Assembly (NCBI GenBank): GCA_043813305.1
Contig: JBDRLC010000048.1
Span: 1 to 31,209 of the forward strand
DNA: 31,209 nucleotides
Origin: JAHIZC01 sp043813305
Lineage (GTDB): Bacteria; Omnitrophota; Gorgyraeia; Gygaellales; Profunditerraquicolaceae
Direction of reading: 5' to 3'
How positions within the stretch are numbered: position 1 is the stretch's first letter; each line of letters opens with the position of its first letter. The notes under the pieces were generated by a model. The model was not told where the DNA came from. It made no database searches and saw only the letters and a list, made by a program, of their open reading frames with translations. This document shows, piece after piece, positions 6,676 through 14,547 of the stretch. The translations under genes were made by a program, and so were the position numbers.

Positions 6676-8848
6676 GATAGTAGCAGAAGCAGCTATAAGA
6701 GGGGCTGATCAGATTTTTAAGCAGGCCTCAAGTTTCCTAGATAAAGCAATCAAGGAAAAGGGAGAGAGTCAGAAGGTTGAATTTCCGGAAACGGCTTTTT
6801 ATTTCCCTCTGGCTAATGCTCTTTTGGGCGCAAAGGTTCAAACCTTGAAAGATGTGGGGCCGATTCTCAAGCACGCCAAGTCTTTATTGCCCCAATTGCC
6901 TTCGGATAAAATATGGCTTCCTTATTTAGGCGATGCTTTAAATGCCGGCATGTCTGCATTATTTTCAGAGGAGATAATCGTGGCCTTGCGCTATCTTTAT
7001 CAAGAGGAACCTCAGAAAGATTGCAACGGATTCTTTACTGATACGATTATGCGCTCTCTTGGTATTCAGTTGGTGGATGGCAGGATGCCCGGATTTGCTG
7101 CAATCTTGGGAGCGGCTCCGGATAATAAAACCGCAGTGCAGATAGTCAGAGAATTACAACAAAGGAATATTTTAGCATTTGTCGGCTCATCGAGTAATGG
7201 CCGATCTATCATTGACCAGTTATTAGAAGAAAATGTCCAGATGGGTTGGGATAATTATATCGTCCCCTATGGCCGGGATACAATCTCAGGGATCTATGCT
7301 TTGAATTGGGCTATACGTTCAGCTTTGACTTTCGGCGGGCTTAAGGCAGGGGATGCGCAAAAATGTCTTTTATATACTAAGGAGCGCGTTTTTGCATTTG
7401 GTTTAGTTCTAGGGCCGCTGGATGATATTAAATATGCTACCGGCGCCGGCGCAATAAACATGGGTTTTCCGATCATCGCCGATAGCGATATCCCCGAGAT
7501 CAAGCCGTCGGGTATTACTACGTATGAAGCACTGGTAAAAGAGTTAGACCATAAAAAGATCGTTGTGCGCTGTATTGAAGTAAGAGGGATAAAGGTAAAG
7601 GTTTCTAACATACCGATTCCTGTATCATATGCAGCGGCATTCGAAGGTGAGCGCGTAAGAAAAGAACAGTTGCACGCTGAATTCGGCGGTAAGGCAAGCA
7701 ATGCCTTTGAGTATCTCACTGCTAAGGGTGCTGATGAAGTCGAAGACGCAAAGATCGAAATATTCGGTCCGGATGTTGATCAGTTGGCGACAGGGAAAAA
7801 ATCTTTGCCTCTGGCGATTATCGTTGATGTCTACGGACGTAAGATGCAGAAAGATTTTGAACCGATACTTGAGCGTCAGATACATCGTTTCCTAAATTAC
7901 GCTATGGGCCTGATGCATGTCGGCCAGCGTGATATGAATTGGATCAGGATCAGTAATGATGCTTACAACAAGGGATTTAGGCTTAAGCATATCGGTACGA
8001 TATTGCACGCTATGCTCCATCAGGAATACAGCGCAATTTTAGATAAGGTGCAGGTTAAGTTTTATACAAGGCAGGAGGATGTGGATAAGCTTTTAGTCGG
8101 GGCAAAGAAGACATTTGATGAGCGCGACGAACGTATCAGCGGTATGAGTGATGAGAGTGTGGATACATTTTATTCATGTATGTTATGTCAATCATTCGCG
8201 CCTAATCACGTTTGCGTGATTACGCCTGAGCGGCTGGGTTTGTGCGGTGCCTATTCCTGGCTTGATGCCAAGGCATCTTTTGAGATTACTCCTTCCGGCC
8301 CGAATCAACCGATAACAAAAGGGCAGGTTGATGATGAACGATTGGGAATATGGAATAACGTGAATGAATTCGTAAATCAGAAATCGAATAAGACGATCGA
8401 TAGAGTAAGCATGTATTCGCTGATGGATTCGCCGCAGTCTTCCTGCGGTTGTTTTGAATGTATTGTTGCAATCATCCCCGAAGCAAACGGGGTAATGGTT
8501 GTGCATCGGGATTATTCAGGGATGACCCCATGTGGGATGACCTTTACTACTTTGGCCGGTTCAGTAGGAGGAGGGGTGCAAACTCCCGGTTTCTTAGGGG
8601 TGGGGAAATTGTATGTATTGAGTAATAAATTCCTCTCTGCAGAAGGCGGCCTGAAGCGTGTGATTTGGATGCCTAAAGAGTTAAAAGAAATTCTTGGAGA
8701 TAAATTAAAGAAGCGCTCTGAAGAAATAGGTATTCCTGATTTTACGGATAAGGTTGCAGATGAAACAGTAGCTACAAGTGCCGATGATTTATTAAAGCAT
8801 CTTGAGAAGGTGAAGCATCCGGCATTGGAGATGGACCCTTTGATATAA
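6668..8848 (+). CDS. acsB: CO-methylating acetyl-CoA synthase, bacterial type
   Basis: A 726-residue acetyl-CoA synthase that joins a methyl group from the corrinoid protein, CO and CoA. The length is that of the three-domain bacterial form (Moorella about 729), so the N-terminal CODH-docking domain missing from archaeal enzymes is present. A-cluster ligands are intact: C504, C507, C516 and C526 for the 4Fe-4S cluster, and the C593-G594-C595 backbone/thiolate motif for the distal nickel, offset by two from Moorella numbering. The start is ATG, 8 bases inside the flavoprotein gene, after GGAGAAGGAG. It is the last gene of the cluster; the usual acsC, acsD and acsE do not follow. The next gene has its own promoter. 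Confidence 0.96.
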   Translation: MSKIVAEAAIRGADQIFKQASSFLDKAIKEKGESQKVEFPETAFYFPLANALLGAKVQTLKDVGPILKHAKSLLPQLPSDKIWLPYLGDALNAGMSALFSEEIIVALRYLYQEEPQKDCNGFFTDTIMRSLGIQLVDGRMPGFAAILGAAPDNKTAVQIVRELQQRNILAFVGSSSNGRSIIDQLLEENVQMGWDNYIVPYGRDTISGIYALNWAIRSALTFGGLKAGDAQKCLLYTKERVFAFGLVLGPLDDIKYATGAGAINMGFPIIADSDIPEIKPSGITTYEALVKELDHKKIVVRCIEVRGIKVKVSNIPIPVSYAAAFEGERVRKEQLHAEFGGKASNAFEYLTAKGADEVEDAKIEIFGPDVDQLATGKKSLPLAIIVDVYGRKMQKDFEPILERQIHRFLNYAMGLMHVGQRDMNWIRISNDAYNKGFRLKHIGTILHAMLHQEYSAILDKVQVKFYTRQEDVDKLLVGAKKTFDERDERISGMSDESVDTFYSCMLCQSFAPNHVCVITPERLGLCGAYSWLDAKASFEITPSGPNQPITKGQVDDERLGIWNNVNEFVNQKSNKTIDRVSMYSLMDSPQSSCGCFECIVAIIPEANGVMVVHRDYSGMTPCGMTFTTLAGSVGGGVQTPGFLGVGKLYVLSNKFLSAEGGLKRVIWMPKELKEILGDKLKKRSEEIGIPDFTDKVADETVATSADDLLKHLEKVKHPALEMDPLI

Positions 8849-8857
8849 TGTTTTTTC

Positions 8858-8885
8858 TTGACGGCAGTATTTAATAAGGTATAAT
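8858..8885 (+). promoter_or_regulatory. Sigma-70-type promoter for the TPR gene, possibly leaderless
   Basis: TTGACG (8858-8863) and TATAAT (8880-8885) are separated by 16 bases. The expected start site, 6 to 8 bases after the -10 box, coincides with the ATG at 8891, and there is no Shine-Dalgarno sequence. Either the mRNA is leaderless or translation begins downstream. Confidence 0.7.
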
Positions 8886-8890
8886 AAATT

Positions 8891-9682
8891 ATGAGTGTGT
8901 ATCCTCATATCTCTCTAAAGAGCATAAGATATCTATCTGCACTTCTAATTAGCGTAATAACTTGCGCTTCTTTTCTATTTGTTCAAGCCGAAGATTCTTT
9001 AGGTTCTACCGGATTGCATAGCGCAAAAGAGGAAGATTTGTCTGTTATGCAAGATCAGGCAAGGTCTTATCGTATCCAGGGGGTAGAATTTCAGAAGGTA
9101 GGTAATATAGATGCGGCGAAGAGTTTATATCAGAAAGCTATACAAATAGACCCGGCCTACGCTGCTGTTTATAATGATTTAGGCGTAATTTATGAAGCCG
9201 AAGGCGACATTGGGAGAGCAAAGAAACATTACCTGACGGCCTTGGTCCTGGACCGCTATTACTTAAGTGCCTATACGAATTTAGCCCTGCTATATGAAGG
9301 GGAGCGCGATTTTATGAAGGCGACTTCTTTCTGGAAGAAAAGAATTGAACTTGGTTTGTCCGGTGAACATTGGACGGAGAGAGCAAAGAAGCGCCTAAGG
9401 GATATAGATCTGGTTATGCCTAGAGGGTCATTTATAAGAAAAGAAACTGAAGAAGCAGAGATAGTTGATTTAACCAGAAAAGTGTTATCAGAAAAATATA
9501 TTATCCGAGAGGATTACACGACTTTATCAGAGAAGTTCTTTCAGAAGGCGCATGAGAGTTACGAGAGGGAGGAATATGCCGCAGCCTTAAGGGCAGCGGT
9601 TGATGCCTATCTTCTCGACCCCGCTAATAAAGAGATTGAACAATTTATCCAGAAGGTCCGAACTAGAGCGTTATCAAGATAG
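8891..9682 (+). CDS. TPR-repeat protein with N-terminal signal or anchor
   Basis: A 263-residue protein. Residues about 12-33 are hydrophobic (YLSALLISVITCASFLFVQA) and could be a signal peptide or a single membrane anchor, so the rest should lie outside the cytoplasmic membrane. Three tetratricopeptide repeats follow at about residues 58-160; the alternating helices and the Ala/Gly, Tyr and Pro positions are clear, for example AIQIDPAYAAVYNDLG and ALVLDRYYLSAYTNLA. After a linker with MPRGSF there is another helical pair near 215-250 that may be a fourth, degenerate repeat. TPR proteins are scaffolds; the partner is unknown. It lies between acsB and polA with a strong promoter of its own. 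The start chosen leaves almost no leader; a start further in would destroy the hydrophobic segment. Confidence 0.75.
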   Translation: MSVYPHISLKSIRYLSALLISVITCASFLFVQAEDSLGSTGLHSAKEEDLSVMQDQARSYRIQGVEFQKVGNIDAAKSLYQKAIQIDPAYAAVYNDLGVIYEAEGDIGRAKKHYLTALVLDRYYLSAYTNLALLYEGERDFMKATSFWKKRIELGLSGEHWTERAKKRLRDIDLVMPRGSFIRKETEEAEIVDLTRKVLSEKYIIREDYTTLSEKFFQKAHESYEREEYAAALRAAVDAYLLDPANKEIEQFIQKVRTRALSR

Positions 9683-9742
9683 AAGACCACACATTTGAAC
9701 CTGCCATAGTTGAAATTCCAGATGATTAAGATTAAGTGTTAG

Positions 9743-12280
9743 ATGAGTAATAAACGATTATATATAATCGATGCTACCGCTTTCTGTTACCGTGCCTATT
9801 ACGCACTGAAAGGGTTGAGCACGTCTTTCGGGCAGCCAACAAATGCTATCTATGGTTTTATCACCATGCTGCATAAGATTATGCGGGAGAATAAGCCGGA
9901 TTATTTAGCGGCATGTTTTGATGTTTCGCGGGATACCTTCAGGCAGCAAAAATTTTCCCAATATAAGATACAGAGACCTCCTATGCCTGAGGGTTTATCC
10001 AGCCAGATACCGATCATAAAGCAGATAGTCTCTGCTTACGGTATTAAGATTTTCCAAAAGGCAGGTTTTGAGGCGGATGATCTCATCGCCACGATTTCTA
10101 AGAAGGCCAAGAAAGAGGGGGCGTCTATAATCGTAATAAGTTCCGATAAGGATATATTGCAGCTGGTGGATGAGGATATAGTGGTATTTAGCCCTTATAA
10201 AGATACGGGCACGACTTATGATCAAAAAAAGGTAACCGAACGCTTCGGGGTCGAACCAAAAAAAATAACCGATATCATCGCTTTGATGGGTGACGGAGTA
10301 GATAATATTCCGGGTGTCGAGGGGATCGGGGAGAAGACCGCGGTGAAATTGATCAGTGATTTCGGATCGATCAAAGAGTTATTAGGCAATATCAGGAAGA
10401 TCAAACAGGAGAAGACGAAGAAGCTGATTGCGGATAATATCGATCAGATCAAGTTAAGCCGGGATTTAGCAGTTTTGAGAGAAGATGTCGATATCGATTT
10501 TGACCTTGAAGAATTACGGACTGATCAGCCTGAAGTGGAGAAACTGTTTGGATTATTTAAGCATCTGGAATTTAAAAAATTATTAAAGGACCTGCCGCTG
10601 AGTATTCATCCGCCGAAAATTTTCCAATCGATAAAAATTACAGATAAGGAATTATCCTCTATAGTAGATAGAGGTGCTGAATTATTAATCCGGGGGGAGG
10701 CTCTGGATAGTTTGATTTTTTGCGTAAAAGGTAAAATTTTTAAAATAAGTCGTCCGGGGAAGATACTTAGGTCAATATTAGAGAATAGTAAGATCAAAAA
10801 AATCGGTCATGATCTAAAAAAACTGAAGGTCTCTTTAGCAAAGGATAATCTGGGGCTGAATGGTTTATATTTTGACATTATGATTGCCGCATATCTAATT
10901 AATCCTTCCAATCGGGGGTATGATTTGTCTGACCTTTCGTTCGACTATCTAGGGGAGCCGCTAAGCGATAAGATCGACGAAGAGGCAGCTTTGAACCTGA
11001 TAGAAAGATTAAGACCCCGGCTAGAAAATGAGCTCGAGGAGAAATCTTTGCATAGTCTTTTCCGTGATCTTGAGATGCCTTTGGTTGAAGTTTTAGCAGA
11101 GATGGAGCTCAACGGTATAAATTTAGATTTAGCGAAGCTTAAAGGTATCGCAAAAAATTTGGAGAAGAAATTAATAAAGTTGATCGAGGAGATTTATGAT
11201 TTAAGCGGGTGCCAGTTCAATATAAATTCACCTAAACAGCTAAGGGTAATCCTCTTTGAGAAGTTGAAACTTCCGGTTATAAAAAGAAGCAAGACCGGCC
11301 CTTCGACGGATGAAGAGGTATTACGTAACCTGGAGAAGTTGCATAGATTACCCGGGTTACTACTCGAATATCGCCAATTGATGAAATTAAAAACCACCTA
11401 TATAGATACCCTTCCGGAATTAGTCGATACTGCAACCGGCAAGCTCCATACCTCATTTAATCAGGCGGGTACCGAGACCGGAAGGCTAAGCTCGAGTAAT
11501 CCTAACCTTCAGAATATTCCGGTTAAGACCGAACTGGGAAGAAGTATCAGAGGCGCTATTATTGCCTCGGGGGATAAGGATTTTCTTCTCTCCTGCGATT
11601 ATTCACAGATAGAATTGAGAATTCTGGCGCATTTATCAGGCGATAAGACTTTGATCGAGGCCTTTAGGAATGATAGAGATATACATAGAGCTACTGCCAA
11701 GCTTATCTATGGTTGTGAAGAATCTGAGGTGAGTGATGATATGCGTGAGGTAGCCAAGAGAGTGAATTTCGGAATAATCTACGGACTCACCTCTTATGGG
11801 CTTAGTCGCGATTTGAGAATCGGTATAGAAGAAGCGCAGACCTTCATCGATACCTATTTTGCAAGATATCCTAAGGTAAAAGACTATATTAGGGAGCAGG
11901 TAAGTAAAGCCCAAAAAGACGGATTTGTTAGCACTATGTTGGGAAGGAGAAGATATATCCCTGAGATTAATGATAAAAATCAGACTATCCGCGAGTTTGC
12001 CAAACGTAAGGCGATCAATACTCCGGTGCAAGGCTCTGCCTCTGATTTAATAAAATCGGCGATGATTCAGATTCATCAGCAGATTAAGAGCAGGGATTTA
12101 CGGGCGGCAATGGTCCTTCAGGTTCACGATGAACTGGTATTTGACTTGCCGGTCAAAGAATTAAAAGAGGTCAAGGATTTAGTAAAAGACAGGATGGAGA
12201 ACGTGTTTAAACTTGCAGTACCGATTAAAGTAGATATGAAGAAGGGAAAAAACTGGTTGGATCTTGAGAGAATTGAATAG
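9743..12280 (+). CDS. polA: DNA polymerase I
   Basis: An 845-residue family A polymerase for Okazaki fragment processing and repair. Residues 1-290 are the 5'-3' nuclease with its acidic residues (FEADDLIA, SSDKDILQLV, MGDGVDNIPG). Residues 300-440 correspond to the 3'-5' exonuclease fold, but the metal-binding DxE is missing and the second motif reads GHDLKKLK, so proofreading is probably lost, as in Thermus and Bacillus enzymes. The polymerase domain is complete: motif A DYSQIELRILAHL, the O-helix KRVNFGIIYG with Phe as the sugar-discriminating residue, and motif C VHDELVF. The start is ATG without a strong Shine-Dalgarno; the next gene, coaE, overlaps its end by 17 bases. Slightly shorter than the E. 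coli enzyme, as expected for a degenerate middle domain. Confidence 0.96.
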   Translation: MSNKRLYIIDATAFCYRAYYALKGLSTSFGQPTNAIYGFITMLHKIMRENKPDYLAACFDVSRDTFRQQKFSQYKIQRPPMPEGLSSQIPIIKQIVSAYGIKIFQKAGFEADDLIATISKKAKKEGASIIVISSDKDILQLVDEDIVVFSPYKDTGTTYDQKKVTERFGVEPKKITDIIALMGDGVDNIPGVEGIGEKTAVKLISDFGSIKELLGNIRKIKQEKTKKLIADNIDQIKLSRDLAVLREDVDIDFDLEELRTDQPEVEKLFGLFKHLEFKKLLKDLPLSIHPPKIFQSIKITDKELSSIVDRGAELLIRGEALDSLIFCVKGKIFKISRPGKILRSILENSKIKKIGHDLKKLKVSLAKDNLGLNGLYFDIMIAAYLINPSNRGYDLSDLSFDYLGEPLSDKIDEEAALNLIERLRPRLENELEEKSLHSLFRDLEMPLVEVLAEMELNGINLDLAKLKGIAKNLEKKLIKLIEEIYDLSGCQFNINSPKQLRVILFEKLKLPVIKRSKTGPSTDEEVLRNLEKLHRLPGLLLEYRQLMKLKTTYIDTLPELVDTATGKLHTSFNQAGTETGRLSSSNPNLQNIPVKTELGRSIRGAIIASGDKDFLLSCDYSQIELRILAHLSGDKTLIEAFRNDRDIHRATAKLIYGCEESEVSDDMREVAKRVNFGIIYGLTSYGLSRDLRIGIEEAQTFIDTYFARYPKVKDYIREQVSKAQKDGFVSTMLGRRRYIPEINDKNQTIREFAKRKAINTPVQGSASDLIKSAMIQIHQQIKSRDLRAAMVLQVHDELVFDLPVKELKEVKDLVKDRMENVFKLAVPIKVDMKKGKNWLDLERIE

Positions 12281-12875
12281 AGCTAAGTTGATTTTAGGGA
12301 TCAGTGGAAGTTTCGGAAGTGGAAAAAGTACAGTAGCCGGATTATTTGCATCCTCTGGAGCAAAGATTATAGACGCGGATAAGATAGCTCACTCGGTTAT
12401 CAAGCGGGGAAGTAGGGCTTATAAGAGAATTTGTCTTGTCTTTGGCAATGGAATCCTCAGGAAGAATAAGGAAATTGACCGCAGAAGATTAGCTGAAGTT
12501 GCCTTCAGGAATAAAAAATCGATAAAAGAACTAAATTCCATAGTCCATCCGGAAGTAATAAGGATTATCAAGCGTAAGATTAAAGCAATAAATTCAGGTA
12601 TCGTTGTTTTAGACGCGCCTCTGTTAATCGAGGCTGGCCTGAAGAAGCTCGTAGATAGGTTAATCGTTGTGAAGATAACTAAAGGTGTACAAATCAGAAG
12701 GATCCAGAGTAAAACTCACCTGAGTAAGGATAAGATCTTAAAAAGGATAAAATATCAAATCTCATTAAGCAAAAAGGTGGGTTTAGCGGATTTTATTATA
12801 GATAATAGCGGCAGTCTGGTGAAGACTAAAAAACAGGTTGAAAATTTAATAAGGAGGTTGTTGTGGAAAAAGTAG
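12264..12875 (+). CDS. coaE: Dephospho-CoA kinase
   Basis: A protein of up to 203 residues that phosphorylates dephospho-CoA, the last step of CoA synthesis. The P-loop GISGSFGSGKST near the N terminus, the DADKIAH motif that contacts the substrate, and LDAPLLIEAGL identify the family. The reading frame has several TTG codons: 12264 (used here) and 12273 are both possible; the second gives a more usual distance to the P-loop. No ATG lies upstream of the P-loop. The gene starts inside polA and its end overlaps rho by 13 bases, so polA, coaE and rho are one transcript. A CoA kinase after the acetyl-CoA cluster is probably coincidental. Confidence 0.9.
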   Translation: MRELNRAKLILGISGSFGSGKSTVAGLFASSGAKIIDADKIAHSVIKRGSRAYKRICLVFGNGILRKNKEIDRRRLAEVAFRNKKSIKELNSIVHPEVIRIIKRKIKAINSGIVVLDAPLLIEAGLKKLVDRLIVVKITKGVQIRRIQSKTHLSKDKILKRIKYQISLSKKVGLADFIIDNSGSLVKTKKQVENLIRRLLWKK

Positions 12876-14167
12876 AAAAAGTGGAAAAAACAGAGAAACA
12901 AGAGACAAAAGTGGAGAAGTTGGATATTAGGGATCTCAAGGATATGAAGATTACAGAACTGAGTAAAAAAGCCCGCCAACTGAATGTGAATGGTGTCAGC
13001 GGCGTGAAAAAACAGGACCTGATATTTAAAATTCTGCAGGCTCAGGCAGAGAGAGAGGGTTTGATGTTTGGTGAGGGGGTACTGGAGATTCTTCCCGAAG
13101 GATTCGGATTTTTGCGTAGCCCGAACTATAATTATCTGCCCTGTCCGGATGATATCTATATTTCTCCATCTCAGATCAGGAAGTTCGATCTCAAGACCGG
13201 AGATACGGTCAGCGGCCAGATCAGGCCTCCTAAGGAGGGAGAGAAGTATTTTGCGCTCTTAAAGGTGGAAGCGGTAAACTTTGAGAATCCCGAGGAAGCA
13301 AAGGATAAGATATTCTTTGATAATCTTACTCCGGTTTATCCGCGCCAGCCGTTTAATCTGGAGACCAAACCGGAAGAGATATCGATGAGGGTAATGAGTT
13401 TGCTTGCTCCTTTAGGTAAGGGGCAGCGCGGTATGATTGTAGCCCAGCCTTACAGCGGGAAAACAGTATTATTGCAGAAAATCGCTAATGCCATCACCAG
13501 CAATAATCCTGATGTAGTGTTGATTGTTCTCTTGATAGATGAACGGCCGGAAGAAGTGACTGACATGCAGAGAAACGTTAAAGGAGAAGTGATATCTTCT
13601 ACATTCGATGAGCCTCCGGAAAGACATATCCAGGTTGCGGAGGTAGTCTTAGAGAAAGCAAAAAGACTTGTAGAGCACAAGAAGGATGTAGTGGTGCTTT
13701 TGGATAGCATTACACGTTTGGCGAGGGCGTATAATTCTGTTGTGCCCCATAGCGGTAAAGTATTATCCGGCGGCATAGATTCTAATGCGCTCCAGAAGCC
13801 AAAAAGATTCTTTGGCGCTGCTAGGGCAATCGAAGAGGGCGGGAGCCTGACGATAATCGCTACAGCTTTAGTCGATACAGGCAGCCGTATGGATGAAGTG
13901 ATCTTTGAGGAATTCAAAGGCACCGGTAATATGGAATTGCAGCTTGATAGGAATCTCTTCCAGCGCAGGATTTATCCGGCTATCGATATAAAACGCTCCA
14001 ATACCCGGCATGAAGAATTGCTGGTAAAAGAAGATGTCTTGCCGAAGATCTGGATCTTGAGAAAGGTATTGAATGAGTTGAGCAATGTCGAAGCGATGGA
14101 GCTTTTAATTGAAAAGCTGTCCAAGACAAAGAATAATGAGGAGTTTCTGAACTCAATGAATCAATAA
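12863..14167 (+). CDS. rho: Transcription termination factor Rho
   Basis: A 434-residue hexameric RNA helicase that ends transcription. GTG start with AAGGAGG upstream. The first 20 or so residues are a charged Lys/Glu segment, followed by the Rho N domain (LSKKARQLNVNGVSGVKKQDL), the cold-shock-like RNA-binding domain (GFGFLRSPNYNYLPCPDDIY), and the ATPase core with Walker B VVVLLDSITR, the Q/R-loop region GKVLSGGIDSNAL, and the very conserved FFGAARAIEEGGSLTIIATA. The Walker A motif reads P196-Y-S-G-K-T201 where PKAGKT is the norm; the essential Gly-Lys-Thr is kept. Overlaps coaE by 13 bases. The structured element of repeat family 1 begins immediately after its stop codon. Identification is secure. 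Confidence 0.96.
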   Translation: MEKVEKVEKTEKQETKVEKLDIRDLKDMKITELSKKARQLNVNGVSGVKKQDLIFKILQAQAEREGLMFGEGVLEILPEGFGFLRSPNYNYLPCPDDIYISPSQIRKFDLKTGDTVSGQIRPPKEGEKYFALLKVEAVNFENPEEAKDKIFFDNLTPVYPRQPFNLETKPEEISMRVMSLLAPLGKGQRGMIVAQPYSGKTVLLQKIANAITSNNPDVVLIVLLIDERPEEVTDMQRNVKGEVISSTFDEPPERHIQVAEVVLEKAKRLVEHKKDVVVLLDSITRLARAYNSVVPHSGKVLSGGIDSNALQKPKRFFGAARAIEEGGSLTIIATALVDTGSRMDEVIFEEFKGTGNMELQLDRNLFQRRIYPAIDIKRSNTRHEELLVKEDVLPKIWILRKVLNELSNVEAMELLIEKLSKTKNNEEFLNSMNQ

Positions 14168-14168
14168 G

Positions 14169-14327
14169 TGAGGACATGGCTTATGGAGTATGAACGAACA
14201 TAAGTCATCCGTCCGAACTTATCCCGAGTTACCATAGACGATTATTGGTAACGAGGGATCCCTCGTGACCGATAGTAATTGATAGTCACTCGGGATTAAT
14301 TTGCTGACCCGTTATATCGGGCAAATT
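14169..14327 (+). repeat. Repeat family 1, copy A (rho-rpmE spacer), multi-hairpin element
   Basis: Fills the rho-rpmE spacer. Stem 1 pairs 14176-14185 with 14199-14208 (ATGGCTTATG with CATAAGTCAT). After CGAACTTATCCC, stem 2 pairs 14221-14229 with 14288-14296 and encloses three smaller hairpins: TTACCA/TGGTAA, the perfect palindrome CGAGGGATCCCTCG (14252-14265) and GTGAC/GTCAC. A third stem pairs 14298-14303 with 14322-14327 and ends one base before the rpmE Shine-Dalgarno AAGGAGG. The left part matches copy B at 29793. The right terminus found in copies B and C is absent, though ATAAG before and TTAAG after the element resemble the duplication around copy B. It could be a mobile element remnant, an RNA leader of rpmE, or a terminator for rho. 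Confidence 0.75.
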
Positions 14328-14341
14328 AAGGAGGAAAGCAG

Positions 14342-14545
14342 ATGAAAGAGAAAATTCACCCCAAATATCAAGAGTGTGTAGTGGTATGTGCCTGCGGCAA
14401 TACCATACACACCCGTTCCACCAAACCGAATATCAGGGTTGAGATATGTTCAAAGTGCCATCCTTTTTTCACCGGCAAGCAGAAATTCATTGATTCCGCA
14501 GGCCGTGTGGATAAGTTCATGAAGAAATACGGTAAGAAGAAATAA
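14342..14545 (+). CDS. rpmE: Ribosomal protein bL31, zinc-binding form
   Basis: A 67-residue large-subunit protein. KIHPKYQE at the start and CSKCHPFFTGKQKF near the middle are diagnostic. C16, C18, C36 and C39 are all present, so this is the zinc-binding (C+) form rather than the zinc-independent paralogue. A perfect AAGGAGG lies 7 bases before the ATG, immediately after the last hairpin of the repeat family 1 element, which could fold to influence access to it. The gene follows rho, an order found in many bacteria, and prfA begins two bases after its stop, suggesting an rpmE-prfA-prmC-murA transcript. Confidence 0.96.
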   Translation: MKEKIHPKYQECVVVCACGNTIHTRSTKPNIRVEICSKCHPFFTGKQKFIDSAGRVDKFMKKYGKKK

Positions 14546-14547
14546 GA

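Noticed and set aside
7294..7719. Minus-strand ORF of 141 codons opposite acsB
   Set aside because: It is a mirror of the strongly conserved acsB coding sequence; no ribosome site or family resemblance.
14168..14341. tRNA or other known RNA gene in the rho-rpmE spacer (cloverleaf-like folding)
   Set aside because: No T-loop, acceptor stem with CCA, or anticodon arm; the left part recurs at 29794, showing it is a repeat.
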